Assembly (NCBI GenBank): GCA_963778185.1
Contig: CAVZTF010000003.1
Span: forward strand, 1,178,001-1,242,000
Direction: 5' to 3'
Length of the DNA: 64,000 nt
From: RPQJ01 sp963778185
GTDB lineage: Bacteria; Pseudomonadota; Gammaproteobacteria; Steroidobacterales; Steroidobacteraceae
Position 1 is the first letter of the stretch. Each line of letters opens with the position of its first letter. The notes below the pieces were generated by a model. That model searched no databases. It saw only the letters and a program-made list of their open reading frames with translations, and was not told the DNA's origin. Positions 25,840 to 34,183 of this stretch are shown here, piece by piece. Made by a program: the position numbers and the translations under genes.

Positions 25840-26194
25840 TCAGTGGCAAATCGCTGGATTAGCCATCTGACTAAAGACCTCGCTAATAGCCGCTGCACGC
25901 TCCGGGTCAAGAGGTAGCGACACAACTGCTGTTGCGTGCAATGGATTGGAAATGCCACGCGTGGGGTTGGGTGTTGGAACAACCGGAACACCGACATTTC
26001 TTAGTGCGTCAACGGTCGTTACGCTGATCATTTTATTCGGATATGTAGGAGCTGTTAGGGCCAGCTGTGTGGGGCTCATGCCGGGCGCAGTCCGGACGGA
26101 AAAACCGGTCACTCCTGGATAGCTTTCAACAGGACCAGAGTACTCAATCAGATTGTCGGCCTTAGCCAGCCCACCTCGAATCACGTACTGGGGG
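25840..26194 (-). pseudogene. C-terminal tip of an Rhs-type polymorphic toxin, 5'-truncated
   Basis: About 117 residues on the minus strand, fused at 26194/26195 to the IS110 end. Conserved-looking blocks are YVIRGGLAKADNLIEY, YPGVTGFSVRTAPGM, KMISVTTVDALRNVGVPVVP and HATAVVSLPLDPERAAAISE. The series RGG-NL / GLTGFSVQ-AP / ISVTT / HxTV-PLP-A recurs at the C-terminus of Rhs proteins with ADP-ribosyltransferase-like (TreTu-type) tips; the match is from memory and not verified. There is no start codon or Rhs core in front, so it should not be secreted. GC is much lower than in the backbone. Confidence 0.5.
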
Positions 26195-26302
26195 GAGTAA
26201 GCTTCATGACGACCCCTCCTCATTCCGTGACTGGTTGCTTCACATCTCCAGTCTGGCACTCGATGCCGTCGGTGTGGGGAGGGGTCCATCCCATTGCTTT
26301 CG
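26195..26302 (-). mobile_element. 108-bp remnant of the IS110 element end
   Basis: Identical at every base to 6077-6184 of the complete element and in the same orientation. It includes the 16-bp inverted repeat (26274-26289) and the first four codons of the transposase (MKLT), then switches directly into the toxin-tip sequence. The remainder of the element is gone. Confidence 0.9.
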
Positions 26303-26380
26303 TATTCCGGATAACCCTGTCCGTTGCGGCCAGGTTTTGCCGGAATCCACAGAGGGCAGCAGGCACGTCCGCGATCCAAA

Positions 26381-26457
26381 TGGCGCGCCCGACAGGATTC
26401 GAACCTGTGACCCCTGCCTTCGGAGGGCAGTACTCTATCCAGCTGAGCTACGGGCGC
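26381..26457 (-). tRNA. tRNA-Arg (anticodon CCG)
   Basis: 77 nt on the minus strand. The acceptor stem is GCGCCCG (26457-26451) paired with CGGGCGC (26391-26385), with discriminator G and an encoded CCA end (26383-26381). The anticodon arm is CTGCC-CTCCGAA-GGCAG, giving anticodon CCG for codon CGG. The T-arm contains GGTTCGAATCC. The 3' end faces the accessory island at 22.7-26.3 kb, a frequent integration position, though no integrase is present. Confidence 0.97.
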
Positions 26458-26485
26458 GCGCCGGGAGCCCGGTAAAGGGGCCGGA

Positions 26486-26514
26486 ATCATAGCCTCGGGG
26501 CCCCGCCGCGTCCA
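26486..26514 (-). promoter_or_regulatory. Sigma-70-type promoter of tRNA-Arg
   Basis: Minus strand -35 TGGACG (26514-26509), a 17-bp spacer and -10 TATGAT (26491-26486). Transcription would start about 20-25 nt upstream of the mature tRNA. Confidence 0.55.
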
Positions 26515-26592
26515 TTTCTCAGGTGGCGCGGGCCGCGGGCCGGCACGCTATACTTCGCGGCCTCGTCTTGCGCCTGTTCCCGGGGAGTCTTC

Positions 26593-27111
26593 GTGAGCGC
26601 ATCGCACGACCGCACGTTCTTCGACACGTTCATGATGGTACTGGGCCTGCTGGTAGCCATCGCCATCGGGCTCATCATCCTGTCCCGCATCATCGCGGGG
26701 AACACCTCGGCACAGCACAAGCTGGAGGACCCCGTATTCCAGCTGGAGGTCGCCCAGCGCGTCGGGCCGGTCGCCAAGGTGGCCCTGGCCGGCGAGGACA
26801 ACGCGGCACTCAACCCGCCGGTGGTCGCGCCAGCCGCGGGCGCCGCGGGCGCCGCGGATCTCGCGGGAGAGGACGTCTACAACCAGGCCTGCGTCGCGTG
26901 CCATGGCGCGGGCGTCGCGGGCGCGCCGAAGTTCGCCGACGCGGCGGCATGGGCCTCGCGCATCGCGCAGGGCGCGGACACCCTGCACACCCACGCCCTG
27001 CAGGGATTCCAGGGCAAGAGCGGCTTCATGCCCCCGAAGGGCGGCCGCACCGACCTGTCCGACCAGTCCGTGATCAATGCCGTGGAGTACATGGTCGCCG
27101 GCTCGCAGTGA
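26593..27111 (+). CDS. Cytochrome c5-type monohaem protein, membrane-anchored
   Basis: 172 aa from GTG at 26593. The N-terminal helix (about residues 12-35, MMVLGLLVAIAIGLIIL) anchors the protein, an Ala/Pro-rich linker follows (about 70-95), and a class I cytochrome c domain has haem site C-V-A-C-H (about residue 99). The axial Met is likely in GFMPPKGGRTDLSD. It belongs to the c5 family and would shuttle electrons to terminal oxidases in the periplasm. A -10-like TATACT lies at 26549-26554. The next gene begins 7 bp after its stop. Confidence 0.85.
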   Translation: MSASHDRTFFDTFMMVLGLLVAIAIGLIILSRIIAGNTSAQHKLEDPVFQLEVAQRVGPVAKVALAGEDNAALNPPVVAPAAGAAGAADLAGEDVYNQACVACHGAGVAGAPKFADAAAWASRIAQGADTLHTHALQGFQGKSGFMPPKGGRTDLSDQSVINAVEYMVAGSQ

Positions 27112-27118
27112 GCGCCTG

Positions 27119-27670
27119 ATGACCGGTCGCGCCATCCGTCCCTGGTTGCTCTGCGCCCTGCTGCTGGCAGGCTGCGCGGTCGCTCCCCAGCCGCCCGAGT
27201 CGATGCGCGACCCGACGGCGGACTTTGCGTCCTACCGCACTTTCGGTTGGTCGCCAGCGCCGGGTGTGGATGGTGCCGACGAGCCCCTGAGGCTCCTCGA
27301 CCGCAACCTCCGCGCCGCCATCGCCGATGAGCTGCGTCGCATGGGTTACGTCGAATCCGCCGAGTCACCGGACCTGCTCCTGGCGTACGAAACCGCGAGC
27401 CAGCAGAAGGTCGAGAACCAGCCGGTACGCATCGGCGTCGGAGTCGGCGGCTGGGGCGGAAACGTCGGCGGCTCGGTCAACGTGGGCAGCCCGTCCGTAC
27501 GCAGTTACCAGGAAGGCACGCTCGTCATCCACGCCATCGATCGCTCGCGCAATGCGGAGGTCTGGCAGGGCCGCATCTCGAGCCGGATGAGCAAGCAGGG
27601 CGGCCTCGAAGCCGCCGCCGTCGCCGAGGCGGTCCGTGCGGCGTTGCGGGACTTCCCCGCGCGCCCCTGA
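27119..27670 (+). CDS. DUF4136 family lipoprotein
   Basis: 183 aa from the ATG at 27119. A lipobox (LLAGC) gives an N-terminal lipoprotein. The domain shows FASYRTFGWSPAPG, LLDRNLRAAIADELRRMGY and the C-terminal EGTLVIHAIDRSRNAEVWQG typical of DUF4136. A Gly-rich stretch (IGVGVGGWGGNVGGSVNVG) sits in the middle. Family members are outer-membrane or periplasmic lipoproteins of unknown function. It ends 16 bp before the convergent ntrX stop. Confidence 0.85.
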   Translation: MTGRAIRPWLLCALLLAGCAVAPQPPESMRDPTADFASYRTFGWSPAPGVDGADEPLRLLDRNLRAAIADELRRMGYVESAESPDLLLAYETASQQKVENQPVRIGVGVGGWGGNVGGSVNVGSPSVRSYQEGTLVIHAIDRSRNAEVWQGRISSRMSKQGGLEAAAVAEAVRAALRDFPARP

Positions 27671-27686
27671 CACAGGATTCCTCGGT

Positions 27687-29045
27687 TCAGTCCTCGGACT
27701 GCCTGAAGTCCACGCCGAGCGACCTCAGCTTGCGGTACAGGTGCGTGCGCTCCATGCCCACGCGCTTCGCGAGCTGGCCGACCTTGCCGTTGCAGAGCTG
27801 CAGCTGCTGCGTCAGGTAGGCACGCTCGAAGTGCTCGCGCGCCTCGCGCAGCGGCAATGCGAGGAGATCCTGCTTGACCAGCGGTTCGTCCGCCGGCGTC
27901 TTCGCGGCGATCTCCCGCTCGATCTCCTCGAGCCGGATCTCCTCGGGCCCGCCCTGGATGAGCAGCCGGTGCACCAGGTTCTTGAGCTCGCGGATGTTGC
28001 CGGGCCACGGGTAGTTGCGCAGGCGGTTCTGCGCCGCCACGCCGAAGCGGCGGAACGGCAGGCGTGCGTCGTCGACCAGGCGGTCCACGTAATAGCGCAG
28101 CAGTTCAGGGACGTCCTCGGCGTACTCGCGCAGCGGCGGTATCTGCAGCGTCAGGACGTTCAGCTGCGACAGCAGATCCACGCGGAACGGCGCCAGCACG
28201 CTCGTCTCGAAGCCGGGCTGCGCAGAGGACACCACCCGCGCGTCGCAGTGCACGGTCGTGGTCCCGCCCACGCGCTGGAACGCTCCGGTGTCGATGGCGG
28301 CCAGCAGCAGGCGCTGCGCCGCGGGCGGGAGGTCGCCGAGCTCGCTGACGAAGAGCACACCGCGCTCGGCCTGCTCGAGGAGACCCTTGTGCACCGCGCC
28401 GTTCGCCTCGGACCCGTAGAGCGAGGTCTCGAGGTTGCCCTCGGTGAGCGCTCCCGCGACGATGGTGATGAAGGGCCCGCCGGCGCGGGGACTGAGCGAA
28501 TGGATGTAGCGTGCGAAGGCCTCGCGGCCGGTGCCGGCCTCGCCCACGATCAGGACCGGCGCCTCATGCGGCGCGAGGTGCTTGACCTGTTCCCGCAGCT
28601 CGCGCATCAGGCGGCTGCGGCCGACAGGCGCGAGCAGCGGCGGCGCAAGCGTGCGCGCGGCGTGGCGGCGGCGCTGGCCTTCGTCGAGCGAAGTCTTGAC
28701 GGTGCGCAGCAGCTTGGCGAGCGACAGCGGCTTCTCGACGTAGTCCACCGCGCCGAGCCGCGTCGCCTCGACCGCCGTCTCGACCGTGCCGTGGCCGGAC
28801 ATCATCACGACCTGCGCCGTGAACGCATGCGACTGTTGCCACTCCCGCAACAGGCTGATGCCGTCAGTGTCGGGCATCCAGATGTCGAGCAGCACGAGGT
28901 CCGGGGACTGCTTCGCGCAGGCGACACGCGCCTCCGCCGCATTCGCCGCCACGTCCACGACATAGCCCTCCTCCGTCAGGATCTCCTGGACGAGTTCCCG
29001 GATGTCGGCTTCGTCGTCGACGACCAGTATCCGCGCTGAGCTCAT
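27687..29045 (-). CDS. ntrX: NtrX-like response regulator with degenerate AAA+ domain
   Basis: 452 aa. The receiver domain is intact (D10/D11, phospho-acceptor D54 in VLLD, K105). The central sigma-54 activator domain is not: Walker A reads G168-E-A-G-T-G-R174-E (Lys replaced), Walker B reads LFVSEL (Asp replaced by S234), and the GAFTGA loop is absent (SLYGSEANGAVHKG in its place). The arginine-rich WPGNIRELKN and a C-terminal Fis helix-turn-helix (GKVGQLAKRVGMERTHLYRK) are kept. It should bind DNA after phosphorylation but not hydrolyse ATP or activate sigma-54. It overlaps ntrY by ATGA, its cognate kinase. Confidence 0.85.
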   Translation of the reverse strand: MSSARILVVDDEADIRELVQEILTEEGYVVDVAANAAEARVACAKQSPDLVLLDIWMPDTDGISLLREWQQSHAFTAQVVMMSGHGTVETAVEATRLGAVDYVEKPLSLAKLLRTVKTSLDEGQRRRHAARTLAPPLLAPVGRSRLMRELREQVKHLAPHEAPVLIVGEAGTGREAFARYIHSLSPRAGGPFITIVAGALTEGNLETSLYGSEANGAVHKGLLEQAERGVLFVSELGDLPPAAQRLLLAAIDTGAFQRVGGTTTVHCDARVVSSAQPGFETSVLAPFRVDLLSQLNVLTLQIPPLREYAEDVPELLRYYVDRLVDDARLPFRRFGVAAQNRLRNYPWPGNIRELKNLVHRLLIQGGPEEIRLEEIEREIAAKTPADEPLVKQDLLALPLREAREHFERAYLTQQLQLCNGKVGQLAKRVGMERTHLYRKLRSLGVDFRQSED

Positions 29046-31285
29046 GCACGCTCTCTCCTGGGCTCCGGCCTGCGCGGCTCGCGCTGCGAGGCCTGGCCCC
29101 TGGTTGATTCGTTCAATGGCAGGTCGATCCGTATGCGTGCCCCGCCCGCGGCGCGATTATCCGCCTCGACGTGCCCGCCGTGTTCCTCGACGATCTTGCG
29201 CACGATGGCGAGCCCGAGGCCGGTGCCCTTCGCCTTGGTGGTGACGTACGGGTCGAAGACCTGCCCGATCAGCTCGCGCTGGAAGCCCGGACCGTTGTCC
29301 TCGACCTCGATCTCGGCGACCTCGTCCCCGCCCCGTTGCGCCGGCCGCGTGGTGACCACGATCTCGCCGTCGGGCTGGCCCTCGAGCGCCTCTACCGCGT
29401 TCACGAGCAGGTTGTGCAGCAGCTGGCGGAGGCGTCCCTGGTCCGCGACGATGGAGGCGATGTGGGGATCGAGCGACAGCCTGAGTCGCACGCCGCGCCC
29501 CACGACCTGTGCGCGGTAGAGCTCCGTCACCTCGGTGATCAGCCGGTTCAGGTCCAGGCTCGTCATCTCGAAACGCGGCGCCCGCGCGTACTCGCTGAAG
29601 GCATCGACCATCTCCTTCATCGCCTCGACCTGCTGCACGATGGTCTCGGTGCCGCGGTCGAGGACCTGCGCGTCCTTCTCGCCCATGGAGGGCAGCAGCT
29701 TGTGGCGCATGCGTTCCGCCGAGAGCCGGATCGGCGTCAGGGGGTTCTTGATCTCGTGCGCGAGGCGCCTGGCAACCTCGCCCCACGCCGCCTCGCGCTG
29801 CGCCTGCAGCATCACCGTGATGTCGTCGAATACCAGCACGAATCCACCGGGCGCGTCGCCCTCCCCCGGCAGCGGCGTGCAGGCGCACATGATGATCCGC
29901 CGGCCCATGCCGGCCTGGAACGTGAACTGCTCGCGCCATTCCACGTCGCCGGCCGCGAGCCGCCCGCGCGACGCCTCGATGAACTGGCGCAGCAGCCCCT
30001 CCTGTTCGCCGAGCCCGGCGAACTCGCGCCCGACGCAGGCCTCGAGGTCCTCGCCCAGGATCATGCTGGCCGCACGGTTTGCGGTGCGCACGCGCAGGTC
30101 GGGCTCGAGCGAGACCACGCCGGTGGACAGTCGCGCAAGGATGACCGCCAGGTTGGCGCGCTCGGTCTCCGCGGCCTGCTGCGCCAGGCGCTGGTCCTCG
30201 CGAGCGCGCCGCAGGCGCTTCGTCATGTCGTTGAACGAATGCACCAGGAAACCCATCTCGTCGTGCGACGTGAGCGGCAGGCGCATGTCAAGATCGCCCT
30301 CCGCGACGGCGCGCGTGCCCTTCACGAGGTCCTGGATGGGCTGCACCAGCCGCTGTGCCGTGAAGATCGCGCCGTACCACGCCGCGAGCAACGACAGCAG
30401 CAGCACGACGGTGAGCGTGAGGATGAAGCTCGCCTTCAGGGGCTTGCGCAGGTAATCCTTCTCGCCGAACTGCTGGTACGCGGCCTGCACGGTGTCCGCG
30501 AGCGCCCCCAGCCGCTCGGCGACGGGGTAGATCGCCTGGACCGCGAGTCGCTCCCGGCCGGGCACTGCCTCGCCGATCGGCGCGGCGGTGCGTATCAGGT
30601 AGCCGCCCTCGGCCTGCGGCTCGAGGCTCACGAAGGGGCGCCGCTGCCGCATCTGCATCAGCACTTCGCCCGGCACCTCGTCCGGGACGATTTCCGAGGA
30701 CAGGCCCTTGCTCACGGCGACGATCGCGCCGCCCTCGGTGGCCACGATGATCTCGATCGCACCGACCTGCCGGCGCAGCGACTCGAGGATGCCGGGCATG
30801 CCGCTGCCGACGCTCGCGAGCTCCTCGGCCACGAGCTGCGTGTCCGCGAGGTGTTCGCGCATGCGCGTCTCGAGCGCCGAGCGCGAAAGCACCAGGGCGT
30901 CGTCGAGGCTCTTGCGGATCTCGACGTTGAACCAGCTGTCGATGCCGCGGTTCAGGAACTGAACCGCGAAGAAGTACACGAGCAGGAGCGGCAGCGTCGC
31001 GAGCACGCCGAAGATCCAGACCATGCGCGCCTTGATGCGCGAGCCGATCACGTGGTTGCGCAGGTCCCGCACCAGCTCGCCGAGCTTCGTGCCGAGCAGC
31101 GCGACCAGCACGACGAGGCCGGCCACGTTGATCATGAGGATCCACGGGTGCAGGCGGCTGAACTGCTCGGAGTTCTGCGCGGTCTGCGCCATGAACAGGA
31201 TCGCCGCGAGCCACAGCAGGCCGCCGACGCCCATCACCGCCGCGGAGGCGGCGCGCCTCAGCGACGCAGCGTCCATACGTACCAC
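29042..31285 (-). CDS. ntrY: NtrY-like sensor histidine kinase
   Basis: 747 aa. Three N-terminal transmembrane helices (about 15-35, 43-63, 90-112), a periplasmic sensor region (about 115-285), a fourth helix (about 287-310), HAMP (MRLPLTSHDEMGFLVHSFND), PAS, HisKA with phospho-His in RRLAHEIKNPLTPIRLSAER, and HATPase with NLLVNAVEALEG, DNGPGF and GTGLGLAI. It senses an unknown, possibly redox or envelope signal and phosphorylates NtrX. The start overlaps the DUF4390 gene by about 28 bp; M4 is an alternative. The gene is part of the fmt-rsmB-DUF4390-ntrY-ntrX string found in many gammaproteobacteria. Confidence 0.93.
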   Translation of the reverse strand: MVRMDAASLRRAASAAVMGVGGLLWLAAILFMAQTAQNSEQFSRLHPWILMINVAGLVVLVALLGTKLGELVRDLRNHVIGSRIKARMVWIFGVLATLPLLLVYFFAVQFLNRGIDSWFNVEIRKSLDDALVLSRSALETRMREHLADTQLVAEELASVGSGMPGILESLRRQVGAIEIIVATEGGAIVAVSKGLSSEIVPDEVPGEVLMQMRQRRPFVSLEPQAEGGYLIRTAAPIGEAVPGRERLAVQAIYPVAERLGALADTVQAAYQQFGEKDYLRKPLKASFILTLTVVLLLSLLAAWYGAIFTAQRLVQPIQDLVKGTRAVAEGDLDMRLPLTSHDEMGFLVHSFNDMTKRLRRAREDQRLAQQAAETERANLAVILARLSTGVVSLEPDLRVRTANRAASMILGEDLEACVGREFAGLGEQEGLLRQFIEASRGRLAAGDVEWREQFTFQAGMGRRIIMCACTPLPGEGDAPGGFVLVFDDITVMLQAQREAAWGEVARRLAHEIKNPLTPIRLSAERMRHKLLPSMGEKDAQVLDRGTETIVQQVEAMKEMVDAFSEYARAPRFEMTSLDLNRLITEVTELYRAQVVGRGVRLRLSLDPHIASIVADQGRLRQLLHNLLVNAVEALEGQPDGEIVVTTRPAQRGGDEVAEIEVEDNGPGFQRELIGQVFDPYVTTKAKGTGLGLAIVRKIVEEHGGHVEADNRAAGGARIRIDLPLNESTRGQASQREPRRPEPRRERA

Positions 31286-31869
31286 TCGCTGTCGACGCTC
31301 CAGTCGTCCGCCCAGAACAGCAGCCAGCCGAGCGCGTCCGGCACCGTGCCCATGTCGAGCACCGCGCGCACGCGGACTTCGTACGTCGGGCCTTCCTCCA
31401 CCAGCGCCGCGTCGATCACCGGCAGCCCGCGCACCTCGGCAAGGCGCTCGAGCGCGCCGTCCAGCGTGCCGAAGTCGTCCTGCTCGCCGGTGTTGAGGTT
31501 GCGCAGCAGGTAACGCTGGCTCAGGGCGTGATAGCTGACCTCGTGGCTCTGCGCCAGCGAGGCGAGGCCGTCATCCGGCATGTACTGGCGTACGCGGGAG
31601 ATACGGATGTCGTAGTCGAGGCGCAACGTGAGTCCCGCGTCGATCGCCTTGCGCGCGTCCTCGGGCAGCTTGAGATCCATGGCGGCGTCGAGCTCGTAGA
31701 CGCCTTCGTCCAGCGCCAGCGACGCGCTGCGGATCGCGAGCCGCGCCTCGGCTGCCCGGGCGGCCTGCCCGACCATCGTTGCGAGAAAGCACAGCAGCAA
31801 CAGCGGGCCGGGCCGCAGGAACTGCAGCGTGGCGCGGAGGTGGTCACTGTCCTTGTTGCTCATTTCCAA
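31258..31869 (-). CDS. DUF4390 exported protein
   Basis: 203 aa with a hydrophobic signal (about residues 18-40). The mature part has ARLAIRSASLALDEGVYELD, RLDYDIRISRVRQY, SHEVSYHALSQRYLL and ends DDWSVDSEWYVWTLRR, all typical of DUF4390. The family sits almost always between rsmB and ntrY and probably works with the kinase in the periplasm, but no function is established. It begins 3 bp after the rsmB stop. Confidence 0.85.
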   Translation of the reverse strand: MEMSNKDSDHLRATLQFLRPGPLLLLCFLATMVGQAARAAEARLAIRSASLALDEGVYELDAAMDLKLPEDARKAIDAGLTLRLDYDIRISRVRQYMPDDGLASLAQSHEVSYHALSQRYLLRNLNTGEQDDFGTLDGALERLAEVRGLPVIDAALVEEGPTYEVRVRAVLDMGTVPDALGWLLFWADDWSVDSEWYVWTLRR

Positions 31870-31872
31870 CGG

Positions 31873-33201
31873 TCAGGGGGACTTGCGCACACAAGCATAA
31901 TAGAAGCCGTCCATGTCGGCCTCCCCGGGCAGCACCTGGTACCCCGGGCCGGCGCCGGCCGGCCGCCGGGGCCAGCCCTCGACGCGTTCCAGGGTGCAGT
32001 CCGTCGCATCGGCGGAACCGGCCAGGAACCCGGCAATCACGGCCTCGTTCTCGGCCCGCAGGACGGAGCAGCTCGTGTACAGGAGCGTTCCACCGCCCGC
32101 GAGCAGAGCCCACGCCTCGCGCAGCATCGCCGCCTGCCGGCGCGCCAGGGCCGGGATGTCGGTCTCGCGACGCAGCAGCTTGATGTCGGGGTGCCGGCGG
32201 ATGACCCCGGTGGCCGAGCACGGCACGTCGAGGAGAATCCTGTCGAACGGCCGACCGTCCCACCACTCGCCGGGTTCACCGATGTCGCCGGCGACGGCGG
32301 TCGCCGCGAGCCCGAGGCGCTCGAGGTTCTCCCGTATGCGCGCCAGGCGCGACTCCGACACGTCGAGCGCGGTGACCTGCGCCTGCCCGGCGAGTCGCTC
32401 GAGCACGTGGCCGGTCTTGCCGCCGGGGGCCGCGCAGGCATCGAGGATGCGTTCGCCGGCCGTGGGCGAAAGGACTTCGACCGCGAGCTGCGCGGCCGCA
32501 TCCTGCACCGAGAAGCGCCCCTCGGCAAACCCCGGCAGCGAGCGAACGTCCGCCGCCGGCGCGACCAGCAACGCGTCGGGCGCGAGCGCGTGCCGCCGGG
32601 CGGTCCAGCCGGCCGACTCGAGCTCGACGGCATATTCCTCCACGCTTCCACGCATGCGATTGACCCGCAACCACATCGGGGGATGAGCGTTGTTTGCTTC
32701 GAGGATCGCCTCGACGGCCTCCGGACGGTCGCGCTGCAGGGCCGCGACCAGCCAGGCCGGGTGCGCCGTGCGAACCGCGAGACTGCGGTCGACGTCCGCA
32801 AGCAATGCTTCGCGCTCGCGCTGGAACCGGCGCAGCACGGCGTTCACGAACCCGGCGGCCCGGGCATGCCCGAGCTCACGTGCGGCGCTCACCGTCTCGG
32901 CCACGGCCGCGTGCGCCGCGACCTCGCCGGACAGCAACTGAAACAGCCCGACCTCGAGCAGTGCGCGCAGCTCGGGCGCGAGTTGCTCCGGCGGGCGTTC
33001 GCAAACCCGGCGCAACAGCTCCAGCAACCGGAAATGCCAGCGCAGCGTGCCGTAGCACAGCGATCGCTTGAGTCCGCGGGCAGACCCCTGGTCCGTGTCA
33101 CGGGCCAGCAGCTCGTCGAGCGAGCGCCCACGGTCCGCCGTCTGGGCAACCAGCACGGCGGCCGAAGCGCGGATCTGGGCCGCAGTGGGTACGGCCGCCA
33201 T
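31873..33201 (-). CDS. rsmB: 16S rRNA m5C967 methyltransferase RsmB
   Basis: 442 aa. N-terminal NusB-like RNA-binding domain (about 1-140), then a Rossmann methyltransferase: ILDACAAPGGKTGHVLERL (SAM site), LDVSESRLARIRENLERLG, DVPCSATGVIRRHPDIKLLR (Cys of motif IV) and LLYTSCSVLRAENE (catalytic Cys of motif VI). It makes 5-methylcytosine at 967 of 16S rRNA. The ATG overlaps the fmt stop (TGATG), so translation is coupled. Confidence 0.95.
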   Translation of the reverse strand: MAAVPTAAQIRASAAVLVAQTADRGRSLDELLARDTDQGSARGLKRSLCYGTLRWHFRLLELLRRVCERPPEQLAPELRALLEVGLFQLLSGEVAAHAAVAETVSAARELGHARAAGFVNAVLRRFQREREALLADVDRSLAVRTAHPAWLVAALQRDRPEAVEAILEANNAHPPMWLRVNRMRGSVEEYAVELESAGWTARRHALAPDALLVAPAADVRSLPGFAEGRFSVQDAAAQLAVEVLSPTAGERILDACAAPGGKTGHVLERLAGQAQVTALDVSESRLARIRENLERLGLAATAVAGDIGEPGEWWDGRPFDRILLDVPCSATGVIRRHPDIKLLRRETDIPALARRQAAMLREAWALLAGGGTLLYTSCSVLRAENEAVIAGFLAGSADATDCTLERVEGWPRRPAGAGPGYQVLPGEADMDGFYYACVRKSP

Positions 33202-34139
33202 CAGCCGAGCCGGGCGTCGGCCAGGGGATGGGCGTTGAGGAACTCGGTGGGGCCCATGACTCGGCGACCCGCCAGCTGCAACTGCCCCAGCCGCAACGCG
33301 CCATCGCCGGTCGCGACGACTATGCGGCCATTGCGCGCCTCGACCACACGGCCCGGGGCAGCAGCGGGCGCGCCCGGCAGGGCTTCGGCCTCCCAGATCC
33401 TGAGCTGCCGGTCCGTCCAGCGGGTTTCAGCAACCGGCCATGGATTGAAAGCCCGCACCTGCCGGTCAATCTCGGCCGCCGGGCGGGTCCAGTCGACGCG
33501 GCCCTCTTCCTTGCGAATCTTGGCCGCGTAGGTGACGCCTTCCGCGGGTTGCGGTACCGGTGCGATGCGACCGGACCGCCAATCCTCGATGGCCGCGACG
33601 ATGGCCTCGGCCCCAAGCGCGGCCAGCCGGTCATGCAGGCTGCCGGCGTTCTCACGCGCGCCGATGGCGGCTGAGCGCGTCAACAGCATCGGCCCGGTGT
33701 CCAGGCCGGCCTCCATCTGCATGATCGTGACGCCCGTGCAGGTATCGCCGGCCAGGATGGCGCGCTGGATGGGAGCGGCACCCCGCCAGCGCGGGAGCAG
33801 CGATGCGTGGATATTGAGGCAACCGAATCCGGGCACGTCGAGGATGCACTGCGGGAGGATCAGCCCGTATGCAACGACGACCATGAGCTCAGGCTCGAGG
33901 TCCGAGAGCCTGGCGAGGGCGTCCGGGGTCTTCAGTGTTGCCGGCTGCTCGACCGTGAAACCGAGTTCGAGGGCTCGCCGCTTGACCGGACTGGCCGCGA
34001 CCGCGCGGCCGCGGCCGGCGGGACGGTCGGGCTGGGTGTACACGGCGGCGATGGCGTGCCCGGCCGAATGCAGGGCCTCGAGCGCCGGTACCGAGAAATC
34101 GGGCGTCCCTGCGAAAACGAGGCGCAGTCGGCGGGTCAT
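33201..34139 (-). CDS. fmt: Methionyl-tRNA formyltransferase
   Basis: 312 aa from the ATG at 34137-34139, giving the standard TRRLRLVFAGTPDFSVPALE start. The 10-formyltetrahydrofolate-binding core has NIHASLLPRWRGAAPIQRAI (catalytic Asn and His) and MQMEAGLDTGPML (catalytic Asp). The C-terminal OB-fold domain (about 205-312) binds initiator tRNA. It formylates Met-tRNAi for translation start. It lies 44 bp after def, the enzyme that removes the formyl group. Confidence 0.96.
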   Translation of the reverse strand: MTRRLRLVFAGTPDFSVPALEALHSAGHAIAAVYTQPDRPAGRGRAVAASPVKRRALELGFTVEQPATLKTPDALARLSDLEPELMVVVAYGLILPQCILDVPGFGCLNIHASLLPRWRGAAPIQRAILAGDTCTGVTIMQMEAGLDTGPMLLTRSAAIGARENAGSLHDRLAALGAEAIVAAIEDWRSGRIAPVPQPAEGVTYAAKIRKEEGRVDWTRPAAEIDRQVRAFNPWPVAETRWTDRQLRIWEAEALPGAPAAAPGRVVEARNGRIVVATGDGALRLGQLQLAGRRVMGPTEFLNAHPLADARLG

Positions 34140-34183
34140 GAGCGTGGATGTGCGGGGCGGCGTCGCCACCTGCCGCGCGGCGG

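Noticed and set aside
29171..31513. A 780-codon + strand open frame across ntrY
   Set aside because: Shadow of the histidine kinase gene, which has every expected motif.
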